A program made the translations under genes and the position numbers. Shown here in pieces: positions 1 through 8,162 of a stretch of DNA of 64,000 nt (the first letter of the stretch is position 1; every line of letters starts with the position of its first letter). Source of the DNA: CALBPI01 sp942491885 (GTDB taxonomy: Bacteria; Pseudomonadota; Gammaproteobacteria; Steroidobacterales; Woeseiaceae); contig CALOCQ010000002.1 of the NCBI GenBank assembly GCA_942491885.1, positions 1,240,001 through 1,304,000 of the forward strand, read 5' to 3'. Below the pieces are notes generated by a model. The model was not told the DNA's origin and did no database searches. It saw only the letters and a list, made by a program, of their open reading frames with translations.

Positions 1-48
1 ATGCGAGACGTATTCTGTCGGGGTCCGGTTTTCTGAGCCGCTAGCCAT
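1..48 (-). CDS. atpB: F0F1 ATP synthase subunit a (AtpB), N-terminal 16 codons only
   Basis: The reverse complement of the first 48 bases starts with ATG and reads MASGSENRTPTEYVSH, after which the window ends. This matches the start of gammaproteobacterial AtpB proteins, which begin MAS..., then TPxxYIxHH. AtpB is the membrane a subunit that forms the proton half-channels against the c ring. It lies 74 bases downstream of atpI on the same strand, the standard order atpI-atpB, which supports the call despite the short piece. No strong ribosome binding site is visible before the ATG. The rest of the atp operon should lie beyond the left edge. Confidence 0.8.
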   Translation of the reverse strand, partial: MASGSENRTPTEYVSH

Positions 49-122
49 CCGATCGCTTCACTCTTGTTCTGTGTTCATCACATCCGCACCTTATATATAG
101 GGGCGAACACGTCCGTATAAAG

Positions 123-506
123 TTACTCGTCTGCTTTTCCCGTCGCGTCGCTGAAACTCCAGAGGAGAGCAGCGAAGAACACCAGCAGCGTCGCCGCAAA
201 GGTGCTCAAAAACGGCAAAAACAAATCGCTGAAATACTTGGCCACCAGGCCAAACATCAAAGCCGCCGCCATCAGCTTAAAAGCTTCGGCGCGATAAAAT
301 GCCGCCACAATCACTTGTGGCGGCGCAAATTCCGTCCGGGAAAAAACCCGTGCCATGAAATGAAAGCTGAGTAGCGCGCTACCCAGTCCACCAGCAAAGG
401 CCGCGAGGCCAGCCGGTACGCTTTCAATCAGCCAAACAATCGCCCCGACACACCCGATAACTGCCTGCCACGCTACGATGCGGGCGGGGACAGCGCTTAA
501 ACGCAC
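123..506 (-). CDS. atpI: ATP synthase subunit I (AtpI)
   Basis: This 127-residue protein is almost all hydrophobic, with about four membrane segments (residues about 10-27, 32-50, 70-90 and 95-117). Size, topology and position directly before atpB identify it as AtpI, the non-essential first product of the atp operon, thought to help assemble the c ring. The initiator ATG at 506 follows an AAGGAGAG-type ribosome binding site on the minus strand. A likely promoter lies just upstream at 554-582. In many gammaproteobacteria atpI directly follows parB; here a divergently oriented EAL gene stands between them. Confidence 0.85.
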   Translation of the reverse strand: MRLSAVPARIVAWQAVIGCVGAIVWLIESVPAGLAAFAGGLGSALLSFHFMARVFSRTEFAPPQVIVAAFYRAEAFKLMAAALMFGLVAKYFSDLFLPFLSTFAATLLVFFAALLWSFSDATGKADE

Positions 507-553
507 TGTTCTCTCCTTGCTGTTTTACGGGCCGAGGGCGACTAAGCAGCGGA

Positions 554-582
554 AGTATAATGGCTCTTGTGCGCTGCGGCAA
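554..582 (-). promoter_or_regulatory. putative sigma-70 promoter for atpI and the atp operon
   Basis: On the minus strand there is TTGCCG (582-577), a 17-base spacer and TATACT (559-554), giving an expected transcript start near 547, about 40 bases before the atpI ATG. Spacing is ideal and both hexamers are close to consensus. The match was found by eye, so it remains a prediction. Confidence 0.4.
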
Positions 583-596
583 ACGCTAGCGCACAA
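567..596. repeat. 9-bp inverted repeat upstream of atpI
   Basis: TTGTGCGCT (567-575) is repeated in inverse as AGCGCACAA (588-596) with 12 bases between. It overlaps the -35 region of the putative atpI promoter, so it could be an operator. It could also fold as a hairpin in a rightward transcript. There is no clear U-run after it. Confidence 0.4.
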
Positions 597-785
597 TATT
601 TTCTGTGTTTATGCCGGTTTTTTCGTAGTTTCGACATAAGCGGGAATTCTGTCTATTGAGAAGCCGCGCACAGCGTGGGCTAAATGCAGGGGGTACAGTT
701 TTCCGGACGCTGGACGCTACGATACACAGGACGTGCGTGCAATCGCACCATGGCAGCACACCTCAGGAATGGATGACTGACACAG

Positions 786-1631
786 ATGACCGATATTAGC
801 CGCGACGAATTGCAGCAGGCGCTGGAAAACGGCCAGCTGCTGGTTCAATACCAGCCCAAAATGGCCCGCATGACGGGCCGTACCGACTGGGTGACCACCG
901 AAGCGGAAGCGCTGATTCGCTGGCGCCACCCGGTGCGGGGGCGTGTTTCACCGATGGACTTCCTGCCGCAGGCCGTGGAATTCGGGCTGATGCCCAAAAT
1001 TGGCGACTTCGTTCTTCGTGAAACCCTGAGACAGCTGGTGCGCTGGCGTAAGGATGGCCTGCAGCTCAACGGTTGCGTCAACCTCGACACCAGCTTGCTG
1101 CAGGATCTGGAGCTGGCGGGCAACTATGAGCGCATTGCGGGCGAGTTCGGCCTGCCTTGCGATGCGATCACGTTCGAGGTCGCCCAACCCAATATTGCCG
1201 GCGCTGAAGCGGAGTGCGCGCAGGTCATGTCGGCCTTGCGCCGCAAGGGCTTCCGCTTGTCGCTCGACGATTTTGGTGCTGCGCGCCAGTCATTGAGCGC
1301 GTTTGGCAAGCTCGACTTTGACGAAATCAAGATCCACGCGTCGCTGCTGATACAGGCACGCGATAACGCGATTACGCGCCAGGCGCTGGCTGCGGTCACC
1401 GGAATGGCACACGCACTGGGCATTACGGTTTGCGCCGAAGGCGTCGAGGACGCCGTCACATTCGATTTCCTGAAAGAAATCCGTTGCGACAAGATGCAGG
1501 GATTCTTCATCTCCGAGGCCGTCATGCCTGAGATTATCCAGAGCTGCTACCCGGCCGTCGATGCGGCAAGCGCGATGGATGTGATCTCGGAAGTCACCGG
1601 CATGTACCGGAGTGAGCAGGCACAGGCCTGA
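786..1631 (+). CDS. EAL-domain protein (putative cyclic-di-GMP phosphodiesterase or receptor)
   Basis: The 281 residues are a stand-alone EAL domain without visible sensor, membrane or GGDEF part, so it is cytoplasmic. EAL enzymes hydrolyse cyclic di-GMP to pGpG. The signature reads EALIRW at 41-46. Further conserved residues are N99, E131, the DDFG at 161-164, K182, the AEGVE at 217-221 and the QG at 238-239. Two positions are odd. The loop after DDFG is AARQS rather than the usual GTGYSS, and the usual KID motif is KIH, with H184 at a metal-site aspartate. Activity is therefore uncertain and it could be a binding-only protein. It converges on parB (12-base gap) and diverges from atpI, so it is a separate transcription unit inserted in a conserved cluster. 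Confidence 0.8.
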   Translation: MTDISRDELQQALENGQLLVQYQPKMARMTGRTDWVTTEAEALIRWRHPVRGRVSPMDFLPQAVEFGLMPKIGDFVLRETLRQLVRWRKDGLQLNGCVNLDTSLLQDLELAGNYERIAGEFGLPCDAITFEVAQPNIAGAEAECAQVMSALRRKGFRLSLDDFGAARQSLSAFGKLDFDEIKIHASLLIQARDNAITRQALAAVTGMAHALGITVCAEGVEDAVTFDFLKEIRCDKMQGFFISEAVMPEIIQSCYPAVDAASAMDVISEVTGMYRSEQAQA

Positions 1632-1643
1632 CCCGCGCGGCTG

Positions 1644-2559
1644 CTAGCCTATGCGCTCGAGGATACCCTCGAGTTCGTCCAGACTGTTGTAGCTGATCGT
1701 CAGGCTGCCTTTGCCGTTGGCATGGTGCACAACCACCGACGCGCCCAGCTTTTGCTGCAAATCATTCTCTAGACGCAAAATATCCGGGTCTTTACGCTTT
1801 CGCAGCGGGCGCCTTCGGCTTTGCCGGCGCATTCGCCGCACGCACGCGTCTCTCGGTCTCGCGCACAGACAGCCCACCGGCGGCGACTTCGTGCGCAAGC
1901 GCGATCTGCGCTTTACTGGAGCTCACGCCGAGCAGCGCGCGCGCATGGCCCATATCGATTTTTCGCGTCTCGACCAGCTTTTGAACTTCTTCCGCCAGAT
2001 CGAGCAGCCGTAACAGGTTACTGACCGCGGCACGCGAGCGGCCAACCGCTTCGGCGCCCTGCTGATGGGTCATTTCGAATTCGCTGATCAGCCGCGACAA
2101 TGCACGCGCCTCCTCCAGCGGATTGAGGTCTTCGCGCTGAATATTCTCGATCAACGCCATCGCCACGGCTTCGGTGTCCGAGACATTGTGAACCACGACC
2201 GGCACTTTGCTCAGCCCGGCTATCTGCGCGGCGCGCCAGCGGCGCTCGCCGGCGATAATCTCGTAGTGTTGTTCATCGCCTCCGGAAACCGGGCGCACCG
2301 CGATGGGCTGCACAATGCCCTGCGCACGGATAGACGCAGCAAGCTCCTCAAGCGTGTCCTTGCGCATGTCGATACGCGGTTGATAGCGGCCGCGCTGCAA
2401 CAGGTCCACCGCCAGCTCGCGCTGCGTCGCCGGCGTTACGGAATCGGGCGCAGTGCCTGCGCCATCTGCGCCGGACTTCGGGTCAGAGGCGGACTGGCGC
2501 GCGGCATCGCCGAGCAATGCACCGAGACCGCGTCCGAGACTTTTTCGCTTGTTTGCCAT
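1644..2559 (-). CDS. parB: Chromosome partitioning protein ParB, interrupted by a one-base frameshift
   Basis: ParB is the CTPase that loads at parS sites and spreads to segregate the origin. The first frame (2559 to a TAA at 1794-1792) gives 255 residues. It has the GRGLGALLG start typical of ParB, the GERRWRAAQ box, and a helix-turn-helix near THQQGAEAVGRSRAAVSNLL. It stops before the C-terminal dimerisation domain. That domain continues in the next frame from KDPDILRLE to the TAG at 1644, giving a normal family length of about 304 residues if one base (T1794 of the minus strand) is skipped. The site reads AAAGCG-T-AAAGAC. This is either a sequencing indel, a real mutation that removes dimerisation, or less likely recoding. 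It lies 35 bases after parA. Confidence 0.85.
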
Positions 2560-2594
2560 GGCTGATGACGTCCTGAGGGTTAAGTGGCGCTACC

Positions 2595-3386
2595 CTATTG
2601 CGCCGCGGCGGCCGCTGCAAGCGACTCTTCACGGCGGATGATTTCGCCGGCAAGCGCCAGATAGGCGAGTGCGCCGCGCGAATGTCTGTCATGGAACAAC
2701 ACAGGCCGGCCGAAGCTCGGGGCCTCAGCCAGACGCACATTGCGCGGAATAATGGTGCGGTAGACCTTGTCGCCGAAGTGTTCGTGCAACTGCGCGGATA
2801 CATCGTTCGCGAGATTGTTACGCGGGTCGAACATCGTGCGCAGCAGGCCGTAGATGCCGATCTTCGGATTAACCGTATCGCGCACCTGATCGATGGTGTT
2901 GATCAGCGCGGTCAGCCCCTCGAGGGCGTAGTACTCACATTGCATTGGAATCAATACGCCATCCGCCGCTGTCAGCGCATTCACCGTCAGCATGTTGATG
3001 GACGGCGGGCAATCGATCAGCACGAAATCGTACATCCCCAGGACCGGCGCCAGCGCTTTGCGCAAGCGCATTTCGCGGCCGATTTCCTGCAACAACTGGA
3101 CCTCGGCAAGCGTCAGGTCCTCATTGCCCGGCAACAACGCAAAATTACCCTCGGGCGCACTGACGATCGTGTCCGCCGCGCTCGCCTCGTTCAGCAAGAC
3201 GTCGCATGTAGAGTGCTCGAGCGACATTTTGTCGATACCGCAGCCCATGGTGGCGTTGCCCTGCGGGTCGATGTCAACCAGCAGGACGCGACGCTGCGTC
3301 GCAGCTAGCGACGCCGCCAGATTGACGCTGGTTGTCGTTTTGCCGACGCCACCTTTCTGGTTGGCGATGGCCAGTACTCGAGTCAT
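2595..3386 (-). CDS. parA: Chromosome partitioning ATPase ParA (Soj)
   Basis: This ParA-family P-loop ATPase works with ParB to move the replication origin. The deviant Walker A motif is KGGVGKTT near the N terminus, followed by the DIDPQGN motif. The 263-residue length is normal for chromosomal ParA. The chosen start is the ATG at 3386, with GGAG six bases upstream; an upstream in-frame TTG at 3398 would overlap that ribosome binding site. It lies 30 bases after rsmG and 35 bases before parB, so rsmG-parA-parB is probably one operon, pointing away from the origin near 28 kb. Confidence 0.95.
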   Translation of the reverse strand: MTRVLAIANQKGGVGKTTTSVNLAASLAATQRRVLLVDIDPQGNATMGCGIDKMSLEHSTCDVLLNEASAADTIVSAPEGNFALLPGNEDLTLAEVQLLQEIGREMRLRKALAPVLGMYDFVLIDCPPSINMLTVNALTAADGVLIPMQCEYYALEGLTALINTIDQVRDTVNPKIGIYGLLRTMFDPRNNLANDVSAQLHEHFGDKVYRTIIPRNVRLAEAPSFGRPVLFHDRHSRGALAYLALAGEIIRREESLAAAAAAQ

Positions 3387-3416
3387 TGCGGGCTCCAAAA
3401 CACAGTTGAGCAGAGC

Positions 3417-4070
3417 TCAGTTACGGCGGATGACGACGATATGTCGCGCGCCATCTATAAAGGGTACCACTACCGCGTTGACTTCGATCTGCCAACCATC
3501 GCCTGCGCACTCAAGCTCCTCGGGTGCAAGGTGGCCTTTCATCGCAAGAATGTGTCCGCCCGGCTCAAGCAAGTGCTCTGTCCAGCTAATGATTTTCTCA
3601 AGACTGGCAAACGCCCGGCTGGTAATAGACGAAAAGCGTTGATCGGGCGCGTATTGCTCGACGCGCGAGTGCACGGTGGTGACATTCGCCAGGCCGAGAT
3701 CGGCCGCCGCCTGCTCAATAAAACGGAGCTTTTTGGCGTGACTGTCCAGCAACACGAATTCGCGGTCGGGGTTTAACAGCGCGAGCGGTAACCCCGGAAA
3801 GCCACCGCCGGTGCCAACATCAAGTATGCGCTGACCATGCAAAAAGGGCTGCAGCGACAAGCTGTCGAGGACGTGCTTGTGCAGCATATCGCGAGGCTCG
3901 GTAATCGCCGTCAGGTTGTAGGCACGATTCCATTTCGCCAGTAGCCGGATCAACTCGAGCAACCGGCCGGCAACGTCGCTGTCAATGGTCAGGCCAAGCT
4001 CAGCAACGCCCGCTTCAAGATCGCGCCGGAGGAGTGATTGATTGTCCACGCTCTGCCCTACCTTGTGCAT
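3417..4070 (-). CDS. rsmG: 16S rRNA (guanine527-N7)-methyltransferase RsmG (GidB)
   Basis: RsmG methylates G527 of 16S rRNA using S-adenosylmethionine; its loss often gives low-level streptomycin resistance. The 217-residue protein shows the SAM-binding loop DVGTGGGFPGLPLA near residue 85 and the following acidic strand LLDS. It begins with ATG at 4070. It heads the rsmG-parA-parB unit. Its frequent partner mnmG is not adjacent here but about 10 kb away at 14.6-16.5 kb on the same strand, with an OmpA gene, a photolyase-like gene and an opp operon between them. Confidence 0.93.
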   Translation of the reverse strand: MHKVGQSVDNQSLLRRDLEAGVAELGLTIDSDVAGRLLELIRLLAKWNRAYNLTAITEPRDMLHKHVLDSLSLQPFLHGQRILDVGTGGGFPGLPLALLNPDREFVLLDSHAKKLRFIEQAAADLGLANVTTVHSRVEQYAPDQRFSSITSRAFASLEKIISWTEHLLEPGGHILAMKGHLAPEELECAGDGWQIEVNAVVVPFIDGARHIVVIRRN

Positions 4071-4100
4071 TTTCGACGAGAAGCGCTGTCCGTACTGCGC

Positions 4101-4136
4101 AAAAAAAACCCCGGCGCGTCGGACGCGCCGGGGTTT
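4101..4136 (-). terminator. Rho-independent terminator of the ompA-like gene
   Basis: A 15-bp perfect stem (AAACCCCGGCGCGTC at 4106-4120 with its complement at 4122-4136) lies 16 bases after the ompA-like stop codon on the minus strand. It is followed on that strand by a run of eight T (4108-4101). It separates the ompA gene from rsmG-parA-parB downstream. Confidence 0.9.
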
Positions 4137-4151
4137 CTGGCTGTCATTGCG

Positions 4152-5405
4152 TTACTGGTTAAGAATACGCAATTCAACACGACGGTTCGCGGCCTTACCC
4201 AACGGCGAACCGTTGTCGGCAATAGGCTCCGCTTCGCCGTAACCGCGAACGGTCAGGTTAGCTTCGTTGACGCCTGCATTAACGAGGTAGTTGCGTACCG
4301 CGCGTGCGCGACGCTCGGACAAGCTCTCGTTGTAAGCAGCGGCACCGTCACTGTCGGTGTGGCCTGCGACTTCGACCTTGAGATCGGCGTTCTTGCGCAG
4401 CGTCCCGGCAGCTTGTGCCAGACGTTGCTCAGAAGTGTCCAGCAGGACGTCCGAATTAGACTCGAAGTTGACGCCGGACAGTGTAATGACGTCTTTGATT
4501 TCGCAACCCCTGATGTCAACACGAACGCCAGCAGGCGTGTTCGGGCATGCGTCCTTGCTGTTCACAACGCCGTCTTTGTCGTCGTCAAGCTCACAACCTT
4601 TCGCATCAACTTTTGCGCCAGCCGGTGTGTTCGGACAGCTGTCTTTGCTATTCGCTACGCCGTCTTTGTCGTCGTCAAGTTCGCAACCTTTGGCATCGAC
4701 TCGCGCGCCAGCCGGTGTGTTCGGGCATGCGTCTTTGCTATCGGCAACGCCATCGCCATCCGAATCGACTTCACAACCGTTGGCATCAACCATGGCGCCG
4801 GCCGGTGTGTTCGGGCAACGATCGCTCATGTCGGCAACGCCGTCACCGTCGCTGTCGACGAATTTGGTTTTCTTGTCGCCGAAAGCGAATTGCAGGCCGA
4901 GGCTCCAGATGTTGTCGCCCAGCTCTGCGCCGCTCAGCTCCGCGCGATAGCGATACTGGAGACGAAAACCGAAACGGTCAGACGTCGAGAACAGCACGCC
5001 GGCGCCCAGGTTGCCGGCGACGGTGTTGTCATCAGCGCCGCTGTCAAAATCTGTTTGCAAGTTGCTGATACCGGCGAGGAGGTACGGAGATACGAGACTC
5101 TCGCGATTAAAAACGGCCAGGCCGTTCACACCAAGTTCAAGGTGATCCTGAGCATTAGGGCCGCCCAAGGCACTCAGCGACACACTATGTGCGAATGCTT
5201 CGATACTCCATCGCTCTGTGTACGCATACCCTACCGCCAATGAGAATCCGTAGCCGTCTTCGACATCGCGATCCGGATCATCATCAACCAGATCATACGA
5301 CGGTGTTACGTAGATCTGGCCTTCGCCATCACCGGCGAAAGCCGGCAACATAAATGCAGCGGCAGCGATTGAAATAACACCGCGCTTAAAAATACCTAAT
5401 GTCAT
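4152..5405 (-). CDS. OmpA-family outer-membrane protein with TSP3 calcium-binding repeats
   Basis: The 417-residue protein has a signal peptide cleaved after AFA (residue 24) and an eight-strand beta-barrel-like region (about 28-176). Four tandem 30-residue thrombospondin type 3 repeats follow at 184-303, each with DxDxDG calcium motifs and a CPNTPAG core. A C-terminal OmpA peptidoglycan-binding domain (about 310-417) contains AGHTDSDG and SERRARAV. It should anchor the outer membrane to the cell wall, with the calcium-binding stalk between barrel and wall. The domain order resembles Pseudomonas OprF. It is a single gene with its own strong terminator. The barrel sequence is not a recognised porin by eye, so transport ability is unknown. 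Confidence 0.9.
   Translation of the reverse strand: MTLGIFKRGVISIAAAAFMLPAFAGDGEGQIYVTPSYDLVDDDPDRDVEDGYGFSLAVGYAYTERWSIEAFAHSVSLSALGGPNAQDHLELGVNGLAVFNRESLVSPYLLAGISNLQTDFDSGADDNTVAGNLGAGVLFSTSDRFGFRLQYRYRAELSGAELGDNIWSLGLQFAFGDKKTKFVDSDGDGVADMSDRCPNTPAGAMVDANGCEVDSDGDGVADSKDACPNTPAGARVDAKGCELDDDKDGVANSKDSCPNTPAGAKVDAKGCELDDDKDGVVNSKDACPNTPAGVRVDIRGCEIKDVITLSGVNFESNSDVLLDTSEQRLAQAAGTLRKNADLKVEVAGHTDSDGAAAYNESLSERRARAVRNYLVNAGVNEANLTVRGYGEAEPIADNGSPLGKAANRRVELRILNQ
4497..4856 (-). repeat. Four 90-bp tandem repeats encoding TSP3 modules
   Basis: Four in-frame 90-base units encode 30-residue copies of DxDxDGVADxxDxCPNTPAGAxVDAxGCE. Copies three and four share DDDKDGV and are the most alike, which suggests recent duplication or gene conversion. 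Such units can expand or contract by slippage. Confidence 0.85.
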
Positions 5406-5697
5406 GAGAACATCTCCCTATTCTGGAATTCGTTGCGAACACGCAACAAAGGTCGCGGATTCGGGCAAGGCCGTATTGTGAGGCTTAGGCAGTCTATCGA
5501 CAACCAAAAGTTCGGTTTTTTTGCGCGTCTGCGGCATCATTGACGCGCTGCAGTCAACACGCTCAGGGTCGGCGAGTCGACCCGAAGCAATCGCCGCCGG
5601 CTTGAAAGTGTGCCGGAAACCACGGACTCTGCTGGCGCGCCCTGGCGTGAAGGCGCCGACAATCACGACCTGCGAGAATGCTCAGGGAGCCCATAAC

Positions 5698-7251
5698 ATG
5701 ACCCAATCCAGCTGCCGTCGACTCATTCTGATACTAGGTGATCAGTTAGACCCGTTTCATCCGGCCCTCGCGGAGGCGGACAAGGATCGCGATCGCGTGC
5801 TGATGATCGAGTGCGATCAGGAGTCACGACACGTCTGGACGCACAAGCACCGGATTGCTTTATTCCTGTCGGCCATGCGTCATTATTCGGCGGGGCTCGA
5901 GCGGGACGGGTGGACGGTCGACTATCACGATCTCGATGACGGCATCCCCGACATACGGACGGGTCTGAAACAGGCCATTGAACTGCACAAGCCCGAAACA
6001 CTTTGCGTGGTGCAGCCTGGCGAGTGGCGACTACTCGACGATATCCGAACGTCAGCAAAGGACTCCGGTCTCGACCTCACGGTTGTGGAAGACACGCACT
6101 TTCTGGTCACACCCACTGAGTTCGCCGACTGGGCGAAGGGCCGCAAACAACTCACGATGGAGTTTTTCTATCGCGCCCAGCGCAAGCAGCACGATGTGCT
6201 GATGGACGGCGACCAACCCGCCGGCGGCGAATGGAATTTCGATAAAGAAAATCGCAAGGCGTTCGGTAAGAAGGGGCCTGGCGCGTTGCCGGAGATTCCG
6301 CGCTTCGAACCGGATGAGACGACGCGTGAAGTGATACGCGCCGTCAACGACCGGTTCGGCGATCACCCCGGCGAACTCGAAAACTTCGCATGGCCTGTCA
6401 CGCGGGCCGACGCCGTGCGGGCGCTGGATGCGTTTGTAAAACAGCGTCTGCCGCTATACGGCCGTTTTCAGGACGCGATGTGGCAAGGCGAGCCGTTTCT
6501 CTACCATGCGTTGATCGCGTCGTCTCTGAACCTGAAACTGATCACGCCGCGCGAGGCCATCGACGCCGCGATATTTGCATGGCAGGAAGATGCCGATCGC
6601 TACCCCATCGCCGCAATCGAGGGTTTCGTTCGCCAGATCCTCGGCTGGCGCGAGTTTATCCGCGGCGTTTACTGGCTCGAGATGCCGGACTACAAATCGC
6701 TCAACCACTTCGATCATCAACGCGCGCTACCCGACTGGTTCTGGACCGGCAAGAGCGACATGAACTGCCTGCGACAATCCATTGGTGACACGATAAGTAA
6801 CGGCTATGCCCATCACATCCAGCGCCTGATGATCATCGGCAACTACGCAACGCTTGCAAGGCTGAACCCACAACAAGTGTGCGACTGGTTTCTTGCGGTT
6901 TATGTCGATGCTGTGGAGTGGGTGGAACTACCTAATACGCTTGGTATGGCACTGCATGGCGATGGCGGCATCGTCGGCTCCAAGCCCTACGTTGCCAGCG
7001 GTGCCTACATCAACAGGATGAGCAACTACTGTGGCGAGTGTCGCTACGCGGTTTCCAAACGCACCGGTGATAACGCCTGTCCGTTCAATGCGTTGTACTG
7101 GGACTTTCTCAGCGAGCATCGCAAGGCACTGGAGACAACCCCGCGCATGCGTATGGTGCTGAAGAATCTGGATCGCTGGGATAGCGAAGAAATTGACACC
7201 ATCAAAAGCGAGGCGGCCGCGCATCGCGCGTCTTTATCGGCCGATGGCTAA
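5698..7251 (+). CDS. Iron-sulfur photolyase-related protein (FeS-BCP / PhrB type, 6-4 photolyase candidate)
   Basis: This 517-residue flavoprotein belongs to the bacterial cryptochrome/photolyase group with a [4Fe-4S] cluster, whose founding members repair (6-4) photoproducts with light. The N terminus RRLILILGDQLDP is the group's signature. The four cluster cysteines are all present at C357, C445, C448 and C461 (contexts MNCLRQ, YCGEC, ACPFNA), each seven residues later than in Agrobacterium PhrB. The chosen ATG at 5698 follows CAGGGAG nine bases upstream. The open frame extends further back to 5521 without a good site. It is monocistronic, diverges from the ompA-like gene and converges on a cytochrome c gene. 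Light or UV exposure of the host is implied. Confidence 0.9.
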   Translation: MTQSSCRRLILILGDQLDPFHPALAEADKDRDRVLMIECDQESRHVWTHKHRIALFLSAMRHYSAGLERDGWTVDYHDLDDGIPDIRTGLKQAIELHKPETLCVVQPGEWRLLDDIRTSAKDSGLDLTVVEDTHFLVTPTEFADWAKGRKQLTMEFFYRAQRKQHDVLMDGDQPAGGEWNFDKENRKAFGKKGPGALPEIPRFEPDETTREVIRAVNDRFGDHPGELENFAWPVTRADAVRALDAFVKQRLPLYGRFQDAMWQGEPFLYHALIASSLNLKLITPREAIDAAIFAWQEDADRYPIAAIEGFVRQILGWREFIRGVYWLEMPDYKSLNHFDHQRALPDWFWTGKSDMNCLRQSIGDTISNGYAHHIQRLMIIGNYATLARLNPQQVCDWFLAVYVDAVEWVELPNTLGMALHGDGGIVGSKPYVASGAYINRMSNYCGECRYAVSKRTGDNACPFNALYWDFLSEHRKALETTPRMRMVLKNLDRWDSEEIDTIKSEAAAHRASLSADG

Positions 7252-7273
7252 CCACAACCGGTCGGTGCCGGCA

Positions 7274-7924
7274 TCAGTGTTTGGTCGTGTAGAGACCTTC
7301 TTGCGCCGCGAAGTATTCCGCCAGCAGGTCAATATCATCGTCTGACAGGCCCGCCGCAAGCCCGGCCATCACAGCGTTCTTGCGAACGCTATAGCCTTCC
7401 GATTGTTCGGCATTTGCCAGTCGGTACTGTTTCAGCGCATTGGCAAGATAGTCCTCGTGCTGGCCGGCAAGGTTCGGCCAGATTTCGTTGCTGCTGATGC
7501 CTTTCTCGCCGTGGCAGGCAACGCAGGTCTGCGCTTTTTCCTGACCCGCAGCGACACCGGACGTAACGACCGGACCTTCTTTGGCTTCACCGAAACTTTC
7601 GAAATAAGCCGCAATATCATCGATGTCCTGGTCAGACAACACACTGGCGTTGGCACGCATGGTCGGGTGCGACCGCTCACCGGAACGATAAGCACGCAGC
7701 GCGATCGTTATATAAGTCGCATGCTGACCGCCAAGCTTTGGCACGCGATACGACGGGTATTGATTGCGGTAGCCAGCGATGCCGTGGCAGCCGAGGCACG
7801 TATAGGCAAGCACTTCGCCCTGTTCGGCGTCGCCTTCAGCGACCGCCGGCGATGCAAACGCGGCCAGCAGCACCGCCACGGCCAACAGCTGCAGCGCAGC
7901 AAGCAGGTGAGATTTTTGGGTCAT
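7274..7924 (-). CDS. Periplasmic diheme cytochrome c (cytochrome c4-like)
   Basis: The 216-residue protein has a signal peptide ending ASPAVA and two cytochrome c domains, each with one haem-binding motif: CLGCH near residue 43 and CVACH near residue 134. Two covalent haems in tandem class I domains of this size are typical of cytochrome c4 and related electron carriers that feed terminal oxidases. Distal methionines are plausible in the HPTMRAN and NAVMAGL segments. No oxidase gene is nearby, so the partner is not shown by context. It converges on the photolyase-like gene with a 22-base gap. Confidence 0.88.
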   Translation of the reverse strand: MTQKSHLLAALQLLAVAVLLAAFASPAVAEGDAEQGEVLAYTCLGCHGIAGYRNQYPSYRVPKLGGQHATYITIALRAYRSGERSHPTMRANASVLSDQDIDDIAAYFESFGEAKEGPVVTSGVAAGQEKAQTCVACHGEKGISSNEIWPNLAGQHEDYLANALKQYRLANAEQSEGYSVRKNAVMAGLAAGLSDDDIDLLAEYFAAQEGLYTTKH

Positions 7925-8162
7925 CAGTTAGTCCGTTGTTCGAAATTGCCGTTCACGCGACGCTGCGCGGGCGGGCTGATTCGCGGCCATGCCGCGCGAG
8001 GTGCGCTAATGGTAGTGCCTGCGCAGCTCGATTTCCACAGCGGTGTCACGTTTTGAGAGCACCGGCCGGGTGCGTCTAAGGCCTGCTCAATGCCATTTTT
8101 GCGACCCAGACGCTACACTGCGTTCCCGACCCGATAAACGCCATCAAAAAGGCAACATCAAG

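Noticed and set aside
1785..1810. Programmed frameshifting in parB as the preferred reading
   Set aside because: There is no Shine-Dalgarno-like stimulator at the right distance and no slippery heptamer, so an indel is more likely.
4497..4856. Regular 90-base repeats resembling an array
   Set aside because: They are in-frame coding repeats of the TSP3 calcium motif, without spacers, so not CRISPR.
4038..5243. A 401-codon open frame on the plus strand opposite the ompA-like gene
   Set aside because: It is the antisense shadow of the TSP3/OmpA gene and has no signal peptide, ribosome binding site or family motifs.
5418..5666. 82-codon minus-strand open frame upstream of the ompA-like gene
   Set aside because: No ribosome binding site or family features, and it spans the region expected to hold the ompA promoter.
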